A stretch of 64,000 nucleotides of DNA, taken from Pyrinomonadaceae bacterium (GTDB lineage: Bacteria; Acidobacteriota; Blastocatellia; Pyrinomonadales; Pyrinomonadaceae). Every line of letters begins with the position of its first letter. The first letter of the stretch is position 1. The stretch is taken from assembly GCA_036277115.1 (NCBI GenBank), contig DASUNM010000024.1, forward strand, positions 124,001-188,000, in the 5' to 3' direction. The notes under the pieces were generated by a model that made no database searches, had not been told where the DNA came from, and was given only the letters and a program-made list of their open reading frames with translations. The position numbers were made by a program, and so were the translations under genes. Below are positions 17,212-26,695 of the stretch, piece by piece.

Positions 17212-18855
17212 CTACTTCACTCGTACGAACGGCATGTCGCGCAATCGTGATGCGCCCACGTGCATGGCATTGACCTTCCCATTTTTGTCCCGTGTGAACC
17301 AGACAATAAATCCCGGCACGGAGAAATGATCCCGATACAGCGGCTGCATCGGCAGACTCGTAACCGGTCGCTGCTTGATGAAGGCCTTGTCGGCTTCGAC
17401 AGCGACAGTCAATCTCGCGCCAGCCTCTTCGCTAAACCAATCTCCCTTAAATGATGCAAGGTCCGCTGGCGTGGGCGTCCATTCCTTCTCCGGTGCGAAG
17501 CGCCTGACTTCACCATCGGTATCGACGGTCTCAGCAAACAGCGGCTTGCCGTCTTTATCCAGCGTGAACTTCAATCGGTTGTCACCAAAAGCAAACTGTC
17601 CGCTTCCGGTTGGTACAAGGCGCGCGCCGCCCCAGCGCGAGACGCCGTTTTCGACTACGAAACGCGCCGGCGCATGCGTTTTTTCATTCCGCCAGATACC
17701 GGCAAGTTTCTTCAGCTCGTCTTCTGAGACCTTGGCAGCTTCGATCGGGGTTTCTGGAAATGGCCCGAAGATCTCATCAGTGATGGCCTCGGCGATTCCA
17801 CCTGCGCCCGGTGATGTGCCATTACACATGACACCGACTGAGAACTTCTTGTCGGGCAGACGCGCCAGAAACGTTTGATAGCCGGCAGTTGCGCCGCCAT
17901 GCGAGACATCCTTCAATCCGTGGTGTGTCCCGACTTCGAGCCCAAGCGCGTACGCAATCTTCCTCCCATCATTAAGCACGCCTTGTGTCTCCAGCGTATT
18001 AACCAAAGGCGCACCCAGCGACTTCGATTCAAACATCGCGTTCCATTTCATCCAATCGCCGACCGTTGTGAGCATGCCGCCGTTTCCATACACATTCATG
18101 AAAGGCATATTAAGTCGCCACGGTCCGGTGCCTTGCCGCGCATACGCCTGGGCGCGGCCCGGCACAACGCGCTGGTAGTCGTCTCGCCACGAACTGTTCT
18201 TCATCCCGAGCGGTTTGAATAGCCGCTCTTCGACGAACGCGGGAAACTTCTGTTTCGAAACACGCTCGACGATTATCGCGGCCAGGTTGTATCCGCTGTT
18301 TGTGTACGAGTATTCCGCGCCGGGTGTGAAGTTGAGTGCGCGCTGATGCTTAATAACGTCAAGTGCGAGATCCTGAGAGACGACTCGATCACCCCGACCC
18401 GCGCCGGTCAGACTCATGACTGAGCCCCAGTCGCGCAGTCCGGAAGTGTGATGCAACAGATGTCGGATCGTCAGCGGATAACCGTAGTCGGGGAGTTCGG
18501 GAATATGTTTCATGACCGGATCGTCAAGATTGAGCTTTCCATCCTGATGCAGCAGTACGATCGCGGCGGCGGTGAACTGTTTCGCGACTGAGCCTGACTC
18601 AAAAATTGTTTGCGGCGTGTTCGGAACATTATGCTCGAGATCGGCAAGTCCGAACGCCTTTTCGAACACTGTCTCGCCGTTCAGCGACACTGCGGCGGCA
18701 CAACCGGGTGCTGGCCCGACGTAAGCCTTGGCAAATTTCTCGAATGCTCGTTCCGCGCCGGCGATGACTTTCTCTCTGTTGGGCGCCTGAGCCCAGGTTG
18801 CGCTAGAAAGAGACACAACCAGAGCGAAAACGAATAAGAAGTTTGTTCTTCTCAT
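17212..18855 (-). CDS. CubicO-family serine hydrolase, secreted
   Basis: 547 aa from the ATG at 18855, preceded by GAGGTGA at 8 nt; starts 9-12 bases further upstream are possible. The signal peptide ends at about residue 23 (WAQA). The catalytic core has Ser89-V-A-Lys92, Tyr184-T-N and His319-G-G. Two further domains follow (about 370-547), one reading like the lipocalin-like beta-barrel (DUF3471-type) often found after CubicO domains. Exported serine hydrolase of unknown substrate. Its 3' end abuts the REP cluster at 16957-17205. Confidence 0.9.
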   Translation of the reverse strand: MRRTNFLFVFALVVSLSSATWAQAPNREKVIAGAERAFEKFAKAYVGPAPGCAAAVSLNGETVFEKAFGLADLEHNVPNTPQTIFESGSVAKQFTAAAIVLLHQDGKLNLDDPVMKHIPELPDYGYPLTIRHLLHHTSGLRDWGSVMSLTGAGRGDRVVSQDLALDVIKHQRALNFTPGAEYSYTNSGYNLAAIIVERVSKQKFPAFVEERLFKPLGMKNSSWRDDYQRVVPGRAQAYARQGTGPWRLNMPFMNVYGNGGMLTTVGDWMKWNAMFESKSLGAPLVNTLETQGVLNDGRKIAYALGLEVGTHHGLKDVSHGGATAGYQTFLARLPDKKFSVGVMCNGTSPGAGGIAEAITDEIFGPFPETPIEAAKVSEDELKKLAGIWRNEKTHAPARFVVENGVSRWGGARLVPTGSGQFAFGDNRLKFTLDKDGKPLFAETVDTDGEVRRFAPEKEWTPTPADLASFKGDWFSEEAGARLTVAVEADKAFIKQRPVTSLPMQPLYRDHFSVPGFIVWFTRDKNGKVNAMHVGASRLRDMPFVRVK

Positions 18856-18907
18856 AAAGTTCATCACCTCTTAGTTAATAAGCATTAGTCAACGGCCGAA
18901 AGAGATT

Positions 18908-18938
18908 ATCCACAGATTACACAGATTGCACAGATTGA
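18908..18938. repeat. Tandem CACAGATT repeat
   Basis: TCCACAGATTACACAGATT then GCACAGATTG: three CACAGATT copies at a 9-10-bp period, upstream of both flanking genes. It resembles DnaA-box-like or intergenic filler repeats, but no origin features accompany it. Confidence 0.4.
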
Positions 18939-19124
18939 AAACAACGAATAACAGAAAGGCACGGCGGGATCGAAAAGTCTCAAGTCAAAGTTTCAAAGAC
19001 CAAAGACCTCTGTGGAATCTACGTAATCTTGGATCATTCCTTGAGTCTAGCCGCACACTCGCACGCGCTGCTATACTCCGCGCGCTCTCTCCACAAGACT
19101 TTTTACCGACCCCTGGAAAACATA

Positions 19125-20153
19125 ATGCGGATGAAATTCCCCCACAGTCTTTGCAATCTATTGCTCGTGATGTTGCTGCCGGCTTTGCCCGCCTTCGCCC
19201 AAAATGCTTCCGTCACGGTGGGGAAACAGGTGGGCCGAATCCCCAAAGTTTGCGAGTCAGTAGTCCCGGCTTCAATCGAAGGCACCGTCGACATCCCCGC
19301 TCTGGTGAAAGAAGCATACTGTAAAGGCGCCGGCGATATGATCACTGAGTACAGCTACGTAATGAATTCCCTGGGGCGCTCGATCGATAAGAAGGGACAG
19401 ACAAAACAAGGGTCCACCACCTACGAAGTTTTCATTCCGACTTTGAAGAGCGGGACGCGGGGCAAGGGAGTTCTGGTGATTACCGCTCGTGATGGCGTGC
19501 CCGTGCCGGCGGCGGAGCTGGAGAAGGCGCGGACTGAGGCGGGCGAACGTCTGGAAAAAGCGGAAGAGAAGAGCGCGCGTGAGCGTCAGTCACTACCGCC
19601 ACAGACGGACTCGAGTGCGAAGGGCATGCTGCCCCTCGGTATGTACACTTACACGACCAACGGCCGGTCGAGCTTCTTCAAAAAGGGCAGCGCGAGGCTC
19701 GGGATTCATACTTTTCTCAGAACGTGTGATTTGACTCTGACGCGTCGCGGCCAGCATGAAGGCCGGGAGATATTAGTCTTCAATTTTACGCCGCGGCCGG
19801 ACGCGCAATTCAAAGACAGCGAGAAATACATTGCCCAACTAACTGGCGAGATTTGGATCGACGCCCACGATCGAATCGTGACCCGGCTCACGGGTTGGCC
19901 ATCCCCCGTGGCGAGTATTCCCGGCTCAACCAATCCACCGCCAGCGTCTGGCGAAAGACCGCCGGCCGTGTATGTCGAGATGCAGCGTCTACCCGAAGGC
20001 ATTTGGTTGCCGCGGATTATTCGTATTAACGGCGCCGATTACCAAAAGCTGTTCGACGGAATCGACACTGAGTCGATTTCAATCTTCAGCAACTACATTC
20101 GCTTCTCGACCGAGATCAAGGACGTTAAAGTAAACACGCCCAGCAATCCGTGA
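19125..20153 (+). CDS. Secreted protein of unknown function
   Basis: 342 aa from the ATG at 19125 (the ATG at 19131 is equally possible). These starts place a signal peptide (LLLVMLLPALPAFAQ) at the N-terminus, whereas the longer frame from 19029 does not. The mature protein is mostly beta-strand, with a short charged helix (about EKARTEAGERLEKAEEKSAR). The later part (EILVFNFTPRPDAQF, GEIWIDAHDRIVTRLTG, YVEMQRLPEGIWLPR) resembles the LolA/LppX-like sheet proteins common in Acidobacteriota. That likeness is inference; no motif fixes a function. Confidence 0.75.
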   Translation: MRMKFPHSLCNLLLVMLLPALPAFAQNASVTVGKQVGRIPKVCESVVPASIEGTVDIPALVKEAYCKGAGDMITEYSYVMNSLGRSIDKKGQTKQGSTTYEVFIPTLKSGTRGKGVLVITARDGVPVPAAELEKARTEAGERLEKAEEKSARERQSLPPQTDSSAKGMLPLGMYTYTTNGRSSFFKKGSARLGIHTFLRTCDLTLTRRGQHEGREILVFNFTPRPDAQFKDSEKYIAQLTGEIWIDAHDRIVTRLTGWPSPVASIPGSTNPPPASGERPPAVYVEMQRLPEGIWLPRIIRINGADYQKLFDGIDTESISIFSNYIRFSTEIKDVKVNTPSNP

Positions 20154-20269
20154 CCGGTGGTATAGTGCCGCCGCCGTTGACGGGCTGCGGGCCTTTGCTT
20201 TGGATTTCAGCGTAGTTAACCCACCCGCCTCTGCTGCAACTAGTGGCATAAAGAAAAGGAGAAGGAAAA

Positions 20270-20728
20270 ATGAAAAAAATCATCTGCTTGTGTTTCATCG
20301 CCGTCTGCGCCTTGCAAGTCGCTTTAGCGAGCAATTCGGGGTTCAAAGACAATGTCGAGCATAAAAGCGTCGCCGTGAATTTGACCCCGCCAATGCCGGA
20401 TCTAATTGTCAGGGGAAATGAGTTTGAATTCGCCGGGAACAAAACGGTGAACGTTTATGTTTCCAATAACGGTGATGCTCCATCAAAGCGTTGCATTCTG
20501 GAGTTGACGGTTCGCAAAATCGGTGACGCCGCCGTGGGCCGAACTAAGAGGGCGACAATTCCAGTGATAGAGCCGGGCAAGTTCGTAAAAATCCCGGTGG
20601 ACGCGTCAAGTATTCTGCCCAACGCCGTCAATCTCAAAGACACAACCTTTAAAGTGATCGCCGACGCGACCAAACTCAATGCCGAGTCCAACGAAGACAA
20701 TAATGAAAAATGGCACAACTTGCCGTAA
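20270..20728 (+). CDS. Secreted CARDB-like adhesion-fold protein
   Basis: 152 aa with AAGGAG about 9 nt before the ATG. The signal peptide is residues 1-20 (ALASN). The mature part is one Ig-like CARDB-type domain: MPDLIVRGNEFEF, NVYVSNNGDAPSKRCILELTV, and the typical ending ESNEDNNEKW. Such domains are structural or bind proteins and sugars. It is the smallest exported protein in the window with a recognisable fold. It follows the unknown secreted gene by 116 bp and may share its transcript. Confidence 0.75.
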   Translation: MKKIICLCFIAVCALQVALASNSGFKDNVEHKSVAVNLTPPMPDLIVRGNEFEFAGNKTVNVYVSNNGDAPSKRCILELTVRKIGDAAVGRTKRATIPVIEPGKFVKIPVDASSILPNAVNLKDTTFKVIADATKLNAESNEDNNEKWHNLP

Positions 20729-20764
20729 GACTTCGTGGCGAATCAGCACCACCTTGCGGCTTTC

Positions 20765-20936
20765 CTCTCTCCCTCTGGATTTTCTCCTTCTCCCCTTGGG
20801 AGAGGGCTGGGGCGAGGGTGCGAAGCAGCGACTGCTGAGAAGCGGAGGCGTCATTTGCAGAAGGCGCCCCGCTTCTTTTCTTCTACTGCGGCTTTGCCGC
20901 CGCACAGCGCGTAAGCCTCCGGCTAACCCGCAAGTG
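20765..20936. repeat. CTCTCCC palindrome plus two-hairpin REP unit
   Basis: 20765-20820 is a CTCTCCC...GGGAGAGGG palindrome with a GCGAGGGTGCG tail. 20887-20936 is a two-hairpin unit: TGCGGC-TTT-GCCGC, then a linker, then GTAAGCC-TCC-GGCTAAC. The second matches the unit at 47484-47526. Confidence 0.6.
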
Positions 20937-21017
20937 ACTCTTCCTTATTTGCGCTCCGCCCGGGGCGAGTCGTAGCCTGCAATAATTGATGTCCGAGGCT
21001 AAAATTCACGAACCAAC

Positions 21018-22658
21018 ATGAGCACATCCACCTACGATCAACTGCAACAACTCGCGGAAGAATTCTGGGTCTGGCGCGCTGCTAATCAACCAATATCCAG
21101 TGATGACATTCCCCGTATTGAGCGCCCTGACGGTTGGACACCGGACTGGTCTCGTACGGCAATTGAGCGGCGTCGGACGGAGGCAGCTGATTTCGCCAAC
21201 CGCCATCAGGGAATAAGTGCGAGTGCCTGGCCGGTGCCGCAGCAGGTTGATTACCGCTTGATCGGCTCGGCGATCGCGCGCGTGCATTGGGAGTTGAATG
21301 TTACCCGCGGCCAGGAGACCAACCCCGGCTTCTATGTAGAACAGACTTTGGGGTTGCTGTTCCAGTCGGTGCTGACACCCCCTCCATTTACGGAAGCGCG
21401 CAGCCGCGACATCATCCGGTACCTGCAAAGCTTCAGCGGAACCGTGACGGCCGCCAAAGAGAATCTCGCCGGCAAAGCAGTCAAACCGTTTGCGCTCGCT
21501 GCGCTTGAGAAGTTAGTGGACGCCCGGTCCCGGCTCACAAAAGTCGGCACCGAACTTGGCCCGTTCCTCTCAGGTGTCGATCGATCGGAATTTGACCAGT
21601 CGGTCATGGACGCAATCACTGCGCTCGAATCGTTGCACGATTGGTTGACTGCTGAACTCGACGGCATGACGGAAGAGACGGCCGTCGGCCGCGAGGCTTA
21701 CATCTACTTCCTCAAGCATGTCGCGCTGATGCCATTTACGCCTGAGCAACTGCTGGTCATGGGTGCGTCGGAATGGGAACGCTCGGTCACGTTCGAATCA
21801 TTAGAACAAACCCGGAACGGCGGCGAACCGGAACTCGACTTGTTTCCCGATCAAGCGACCCAGATGGCGCAGGAAGAATTCTGGGAAGGGGAGGCGCGAC
21901 GCTTTCTCGAAGCGAAGAACATTCTCACCGTGCCTTCATGGATGAAGCACTATCGCAACCTGCCTCTGCCGTCGTACATCGCGCCTCTGGGATTCATGGG
22001 TGTGACTGACGATCTTACTTCCGACACCAGACTGGAAGAGGATGGCGTTAGTTACATCAAGCCGCCGTCTCCCGATCTGGATTATTTTTCGTTGTCGATC
22101 GCCAAAGACCCGCGACCTCTGATCGTGCATGAAGGCGTCCCCGGCCATTACTTTCAAATGACGCTCTCGTGGGCGCACGAAAACAAAATTCGCCGCCGCT
22201 ACTACGATTCGGGTGCGAACGAAGGCATCGGATTTTACGCCGAAGAGATGATGCTGCAGTTTGGTTTCTTTGATGACAAGCCAAAGCTGCGCGAGGTCAT
22301 GTACAACTTCATGCGCCTGCGCGCGCTGCGGGTGGAAGTTGATGTGAAGCTGGCCACCGGCGAATTCACCATCGATCAAGCCGCCGACTACCTGGAAACG
22401 ATCGTCCCGGTCGATCGTGGCACCGCGCGACAAGAGGCCGTCTTCTTCGCTTCTTCACCGGGTCAGGCGATCACCTATCAGATTGGCAAACTCCAAATCG
22501 TGAAGTTTCTCGCCGACGCGCGCCTTAATCAGAAGGAGAAGTTTGAGCTGCGCGCCTTCCACGATTACTTGTGGAAGAACGGCAACGTACCGATTGCGTT
22601 ATTGCGTTGGGAGTACCTTGGTTTGAGTGACGAGATTGAACGATTGGATGCGACGTAA
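21018..22658 (+). CDS. DUF885 family protein (putative zinc metallopeptidase)
   Basis: 546 aa, mostly helical. It carries the family's metal-site signature HEGVPGHYFQ (His371, Glu372, His377) and a downstream NEGIGFYAEEMM (Glu402), consistent with a gluzincin-like HExxxxH arrangement. No signal peptide, unlike many homologues, so probably cytoplasmic. The ATG at 21018 has only a weak ribosome-binding site. Related proteins are annotated as peptidases; activity here is inferred from the motif. Confidence 0.87.
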   Translation: MSTSTYDQLQQLAEEFWVWRAANQPISSDDIPRIERPDGWTPDWSRTAIERRRTEAADFANRHQGISASAWPVPQQVDYRLIGSAIARVHWELNVTRGQETNPGFYVEQTLGLLFQSVLTPPPFTEARSRDIIRYLQSFSGTVTAAKENLAGKAVKPFALAALEKLVDARSRLTKVGTELGPFLSGVDRSEFDQSVMDAITALESLHDWLTAELDGMTEETAVGREAYIYFLKHVALMPFTPEQLLVMGASEWERSVTFESLEQTRNGGEPELDLFPDQATQMAQEEFWEGEARRFLEAKNILTVPSWMKHYRNLPLPSYIAPLGFMGVTDDLTSDTRLEEDGVSYIKPPSPDLDYFSLSIAKDPRPLIVHEGVPGHYFQMTLSWAHENKIRRRYYDSGANEGIGFYAEEMMLQFGFFDDKPKLREVMYNFMRLRALRVEVDVKLATGEFTIDQAADYLETIVPVDRGTARQEAVFFASSPGQAITYQIGKLQIVKFLADARLNQKEKFELRAFHDYLWKNGNVPIALLRWEYLGLSDEIERLDAT

Positions 22659-22723
22659 GGGGTTCAATCCCACTCCCGATTTGTCGTGATTACCGGGTGG
22701 GTTATCCTTCTCTTTCCAGGCCG

Positions 22724-23446
22724 ATGAAGGATCTTCAACTCAGCTTGCAAACTAAGCTCCTGCCGGCACGAAGTGTGCTGCTTGCCGCCGTCAGTATTTT
22801 CGCAGCTTCGTTCTTGCTGCCGGTCTGCGCACAGCAGACTAATCCGCCGCCACCGGTCGTCGTTCAGCCGGGCGCGCCCGGTCAGCCGACGCGCAGGCTG
22901 CCGTCATCGACGCGACCCACTCTACCGCCGACGTCGCCAAAGGATATTGAGTTCATGCAGGGCATGATCATGCATCATGCTCAAGCCGTGGAAATGACGG
23001 CGCTGATTGCATCGCACACGACGAACAAAGAGCTGCGTTTGTTCGGAGCGCGCATCAGCCATTCGCAGTCAGACGAGATGGCGTTCATGAAACGCTGGCT
23101 CGCCGCCAGAGGTGAACCGGTTGTGCCCCAGATGCCGTCGATGGGAACCCACATGCCGGGTATGGATATGACGAGCCACTCGATGCTCATGCCCGGCATG
23201 CTGACGCCGAAGCAGATGGAGGCGCTGCGAAAAGCAAAAGGCGCCGAGTTCGACAAACTGTTCTTGAGTGGAATGATTCAGCATCACAACGGCGCTCTCG
23301 TGATGGTGAAGCAGTTATTCGACACCGCCGGCGCGGGTCAGGACGCCGAGCTATTCAGTTTTGCGACCGACGTTGACAGTGGCCAACGTGCCGAGATTAA
23401 GGTCATGGAAAAGATGCTGGGAGCGGGGGCAGTAGCCCGACCGTGA
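22724..23446 (+). CDS. DUF305 secreted His/Met-rich protein (probable copper binding)
   Basis: 240 aa from the ATG at 22724. The signal peptide ends near CAQQ (about residue 38). A Pro-rich linker leads into a DUF305 ferritin-like domain with two His pairs: MIMHHAQAVEM and MIQHHNGALVM. A Met/His-rich insert between them (MGTHMPGMDMTSHSMLMPGM) looks like a Cu(I)-binding segment. DUF305 proteins are linked to copper handling in other bacteria (established for some, inferred here). The LVIVD propeller gene follows downstream, across a REP cluster. Confidence 0.85.
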   Translation: MKDLQLSLQTKLLPARSVLLAAVSIFAASFLLPVCAQQTNPPPPVVVQPGAPGQPTRRLPSSTRPTLPPTSPKDIEFMQGMIMHHAQAVEMTALIASHTTNKELRLFGARISHSQSDEMAFMKRWLAARGEPVVPQMPSMGTHMPGMDMTSHSMLMPGMLTPKQMEALRKAKGAEFDKLFLSGMIQHHNGALVMVKQLFDTAGAGQDAELFSFATDVDSGQRAEIKVMEKMLGAGAVARP

Positions 23447-23459
23447 ATTTGCCGGTGAC

Positions 23460-23762
23460 AAAGCGCGCGGAGCGCGCGACAGCATAAAGCCCGGGGCGTA
23501 GAGCCCCGGGATCAGTCAGAAGTATCGAACGAGCCCGCGGGAGCGGGCGACAGACCGCTTTGATTGCAAATTTCCAATTTGCCGCTCGGGCAGGTTAGAG
23601 ATCGGAGATCGGCCAACGGCAATGACTCGGCTGTCGCCACTTCGTGGGCTCCAAATTGGTTGCTTGCCTGATCCTGGGGCTTACGCCCCAGGCCGGGCTC
23701 CCCGGCCGAGCATCTCGGCTGGGGTGGAAGTCTTTATGCTATCGCCCGCTTCGCGGGCTTTG
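23460..23762. repeat. Cluster of short GC hairpins in a 349-bp gap
   Basis: In order: GCGCGC-GGA-GCGCGC with a GACAGC tail; CCCGGGGC-GTAGA-GCCCCGGG; GCCCGC-GGGA-GCGGGC with GACAG; CCTGGGGC-TTAC-GCCCCAGG; the GGGGTCCCC-type CAT-loop hairpin at 23695-23724; and GCCCGC-TTC-GCGGGC. The same hairpins recur at 8389, 36264-36330 and 42605-42690. No gene is visible in this gap. Confidence 0.65.
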
Positions 23763-23795
23763 AACAAAAATAACCTTCTTTGAAGGAGACAACGA

Positions 23796-25799
23796 ATGAA
23801 TCGGAAACATAGTCTCGCTTTCCTGGTGCTAATCGCATCGCTCGTTCTGGGGTTTTATTTTTCAACCGGGACGCAGGCGCAGAATCCCTCAGCTTCGCCG
23901 TCACCCTCGCCTACGCCTGAAAACCCGTTTGCTCCGGAAACGGCGCCGGCGCTGCCGCCGGGAATGACGGGCTCAGATACGTCGGACCCTCGCGCGAATC
24001 TGAAGCCGGGAATGTACGACGCCGGTGAAGCAGCGCTCGGGCTAAAGCATCTCTTACTACTGAAGAAGCCCGACGCCTTTCAACTCGAATCCGACAATCC
24101 TGACGATCCGCGAGTCCAGAAGACCCTGGAGCTGCTTGGTATCGGTGAGCCCTCGAAGCTTGAGAAGTCGGCTGTGTTGCCGACGGCGCAGCTGGCGTTT
24201 GCCAACTCTGACCTGGCATTTCAGGGCAACCGTCTGTTCATGGGAAATTTCTATGGCTTAAATATCTACGACATTTCAACTCCCGCGAACGCCCGGCTTT
24301 TGACTTCGATAATCTGTCCCGGAGGACAGAACGATGTGTCGGTTTACAAGAATCTCTTGTTCATGTCGGTTGAGATGTCGAACGGCCGGCTCGATTGCGG
24401 CCCCCAGGGATTTCCACCGTCACCTCCACCGCCGGCGGGACAAGAGAAGGATCCGCCTCCACCGCCCGCAGAAAAGGATCGTTTCCGCGGTGTGAGAGTT
24501 TTCGATATCAGCGACATCAGCAATCCCAAACAGGTGGCCGCCGTGCAAACTTGCCGCGGCTCGCACACGCACACCCTCGTGGTCGATCCGAAAGATAAAC
24601 GAAACGTTTACCTCTATGTTTCGGGCACTTCTTACGTGCGCCGAAACGAAGAGTTGGCGGGGTGCTCGGGCGAACAGCCTGAGAAGGATCCGAATACGGC
24701 GCTCTTTCGCATTGAAGTGATCAAGGTGCCGCTGGCGGCGCCGCAGAATGCAAAAGTAGTTTCCAGTCCCCGCATTTTTATCGATCCGCGATCAGGCAAC
24801 GTCGCGGGACTCACGAGTGGCCCATTTCACGGCAAAGCGGGAGAGGCGATGGAAAAGCCCGCGCTCACCAATCAGTGTCACGACATCACCGTGTATTCAC
24901 AGCTCGGACTGGCGGCCGGGGCGTGCTCGGGAAATGGAATCCTCCTGGACATCAGAGATCCGGTTCATCCGAAACGGGTGGACGCGGTCAACGATCCTAA
25001 TTATTCCTATTGGCACTCCGCCGCGTTTTCAAACGACGGGAAAAAAGTCGTCTTCACCGACGAGTGGGGCGGCGGACTCGGCGCGCGTTGTCGCGCTACC
25101 GATCCGAACAAGTGGGGTGCTAATGCGATTTTCAACTTGAGCAACAACAAGCTGAGTTTCGCCAGCTACTACAAACTGCCGGCGGCCCAGACGGACAGCG
25201 AAAACTGCGTGGCGCACAACGGCTCGCTGCTTCCGGTGCCGGGGCGCGACATCAAAGTGCAGGCCTGGTACCAGGGCGGTATTTCAATCATGGACTTCAC
25301 CGACGCCGAGCATCCGGTTGAAATCGGCTACTTCGATCGCGGGCCGATTCTTCCCAACCTGCTGGTGTTGGGCGGCGACTGGTCAGCTTACTGGTACAAC
25401 GGCTACATCTACGCCTCTGAGATCGCCCGCGGCCTGGATGTCTTTGAGCTCGTACCGACGAAGGATCTGTCTCAAAACGAGATCGATGCGGCGAAGACAG
25501 TGCGGATGACTGAGTTCAACGTGCAGAACCAGCAAAAGATTGTCTGGCCACGCAAGTTGAGCGTGGCGAAAGCGTATCTTGATCAGCTGGAACGATCTCA
25601 GGCCCTGCCGGCCGATCAAATCGCGAGTGTGCGGCAGGCGATTGGAACTGCGGAAAGCTCAAACCTGAGTCGCGCTTCGCTGGTGAAGCTGCGTGGCCTG
25701 GGGATGTCGGTGCAAAAGAGTGCGACAACGGCCAAGAGCGCGGCGGACTCGAATCGGCTGCGAAGCCTTGCGGATGTTTTGCTTAGGCCGGTGCGGTAA
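23796..25799 (+). CDS. LVIVD-repeat beta-propeller, secreted
   Basis: 667 aa with AAGGAGA about 9 nt before the ATG. The signal peptide ends near TQAQN (residue 29), followed by a Ser/Pro-rich spacer. Propeller blades carry LVIVD-type motifs (LNIYDISTPANARL, VRVFDISDISNPKQ, ILLDIRDPVHPKRV, ISIMDFTDAEHPVEI, LDVFELVP). There is a Pro-rich loop near residues 205-228. Conserved GSHTHTLVVDP, CHDITVY, YWHSAAFSNDG and CVAHNGSLLPVPGRD could ligate metal. The last 130 residues are helical. Function unknown; pairing with the upstream DUF305 gene suggests a copper or cell-surface role, which is inference. Confidence 0.85.
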   Translation: MNRKHSLAFLVLIASLVLGFYFSTGTQAQNPSASPSPSPTPENPFAPETAPALPPGMTGSDTSDPRANLKPGMYDAGEAALGLKHLLLLKKPDAFQLESDNPDDPRVQKTLELLGIGEPSKLEKSAVLPTAQLAFANSDLAFQGNRLFMGNFYGLNIYDISTPANARLLTSIICPGGQNDVSVYKNLLFMSVEMSNGRLDCGPQGFPPSPPPPAGQEKDPPPPPAEKDRFRGVRVFDISDISNPKQVAAVQTCRGSHTHTLVVDPKDKRNVYLYVSGTSYVRRNEELAGCSGEQPEKDPNTALFRIEVIKVPLAAPQNAKVVSSPRIFIDPRSGNVAGLTSGPFHGKAGEAMEKPALTNQCHDITVYSQLGLAAGACSGNGILLDIRDPVHPKRVDAVNDPNYSYWHSAAFSNDGKKVVFTDEWGGGLGARCRATDPNKWGANAIFNLSNNKLSFASYYKLPAAQTDSENCVAHNGSLLPVPGRDIKVQAWYQGGISIMDFTDAEHPVEIGYFDRGPILPNLLVLGGDWSAYWYNGYIYASEIARGLDVFELVPTKDLSQNEIDAAKTVRMTEFNVQNQQKIVWPRKLSVAKAYLDQLERSQALPADQIASVRQAIGTAESSNLSRASLVKLRGLGMSVQKSATTAKSAADSNRLRSLADVLLRPVR

Positions 25800-25812
25800 G
25801 AGTGAGTTGGAT

Positions 25813-25997
25813 AATGAGGTCAGTACCACCTGCGGTAGCGGGTGGGTAGAGGCGCAAAGCGCCGGAATGCAATACCCCGACCGTTAGGTCGGGGTAGCAT
25901 CGAATACCTAATCTAGAGGTCGGAAGACTGGAATGACAATGCCGGCCCCTCCTGCCTCATGAACCCAGCCGCGACCGCAGGTGGTACTGACCTCATT
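25813..25997. mobile_element. 185-bp MITE-like element with perfect 23-bp terminal inverted repeats
   Basis: It begins AATGAGGTCAGTACCACCTG and ends with the exact inverse, 23 of 23 matching; the similarity continues imperfectly for about 12 more bases (GGGTGGGT versus GGCTGGGT). Inside is a two-hairpin unit at 25851-25894 (GGCGC-AAA-GCGCC, linker GGAATGCAATA, CCCCGACC-GTTA-GGTCGGGG). It has no coding capacity. It is the only copy here with both ends; single ends occur at least seven times elsewhere. Confidence 0.75.
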
Positions 25998-26002
25998 AAC
26001 CA

Positions 26003-26695
26003 GTGAACTCTGAACTCTTAATCCCTCTACTAACATTCGGCGGGACCCTTTTGCTGGTCCTGACCGGCCTCCTGAATTTTTCCGTCTTCGTCAGACAATT
26101 ACGCGCCGCGCGGGACCAGCTTGAGACAGCGCGGCGGCAGCTGGAGAGCGCCCGGCAGCAGCCTCAGATCCAACTGGTGCAGCGGGCGATGTCCGAGACG
26201 TCTGACCACTTGAAGATCCTGATCGAGAAGCCTTACCTGCGTCCTTACTTCTATGACAACAAAGCCTGGGTCGAAGGCGACGCCGCGAGCCTCAATGAGG
26301 TGAAGGCCATGGCGGAGTTAATCCTGAACAACTTCGCCTCTGCGATCATTCATTCAGCTGTGTTCCCTGAATATCCGGTCCGTGGCGTTGAAGAGACGAT
26401 CAGGTTTCATCTGCGTCACAGTCCCGCGCTGCGGGACTTCCTGATGGAAGGCTTCGACCGGTTTCAGCTTGCCGGACTCGCCCTGGTCTGTTTAAAAAAC
26501 GAAACGAAGGCCGACGCCGAGCGCGACTTGCGCGAATTAATCTCTGCCCCCGGCGTGGATGCGGCAGAGAAGGCGCGACGCGAAAGGCTCCTGCGCCATT
26601 TGGAATCTGCGGACAAAGCGCATCCGCTCGAGTTGGCAAAGTACAGTTTGGAAAGGGCTGGAGCCAGTGAGGCGCGCAGCGCCGAGATTCGATAG
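26003..26695 (+). CDS. Membrane-anchored coiled-coil protein of unknown function
   Basis: 230 aa starting at GTG 26003, just 5 bp after the MITE-like element. Residues 4-30 form one transmembrane helix, followed by a Gln/Arg-rich coiled coil (about 33-62) and a helical soluble domain (about 65-215) with conserved-looking Trp, Tyr and Phe residues (KPYLRPYFYDNK). The last nine residues (SEARSAEIR) and the stop codon are encoded by a REP unit beginning at 26671, so the original end may have been replaced. I do not recognise the family. Confidence 0.6.
   Translation: MNSELLIPLLTFGGTLLLVLTGLLNFSVFVRQLRAARDQLETARRQLESARQQPQIQLVQRAMSETSDHLKILIEKPYLRPYFYDNKAWVEGDAASLNEVKAMAELILNNFASAIIHSAVFPEYPVRGVEETIRFHLRHSPALRDFLMEGFDRFQLAGLALVCLKNETKADAERDLRELISAPGVDAAEKARRERLLRHLESADKAHPLELAKYSLERAGASEARSAEIR

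Noticed and set aside
18908..18938. Possible DnaA boxes suggesting an origin
   Set aside because: CACAGATT copies do not match TTATCCACA well enough beyond one instance, and no dnaA, dnaN or AT-rich unwinding region is near.
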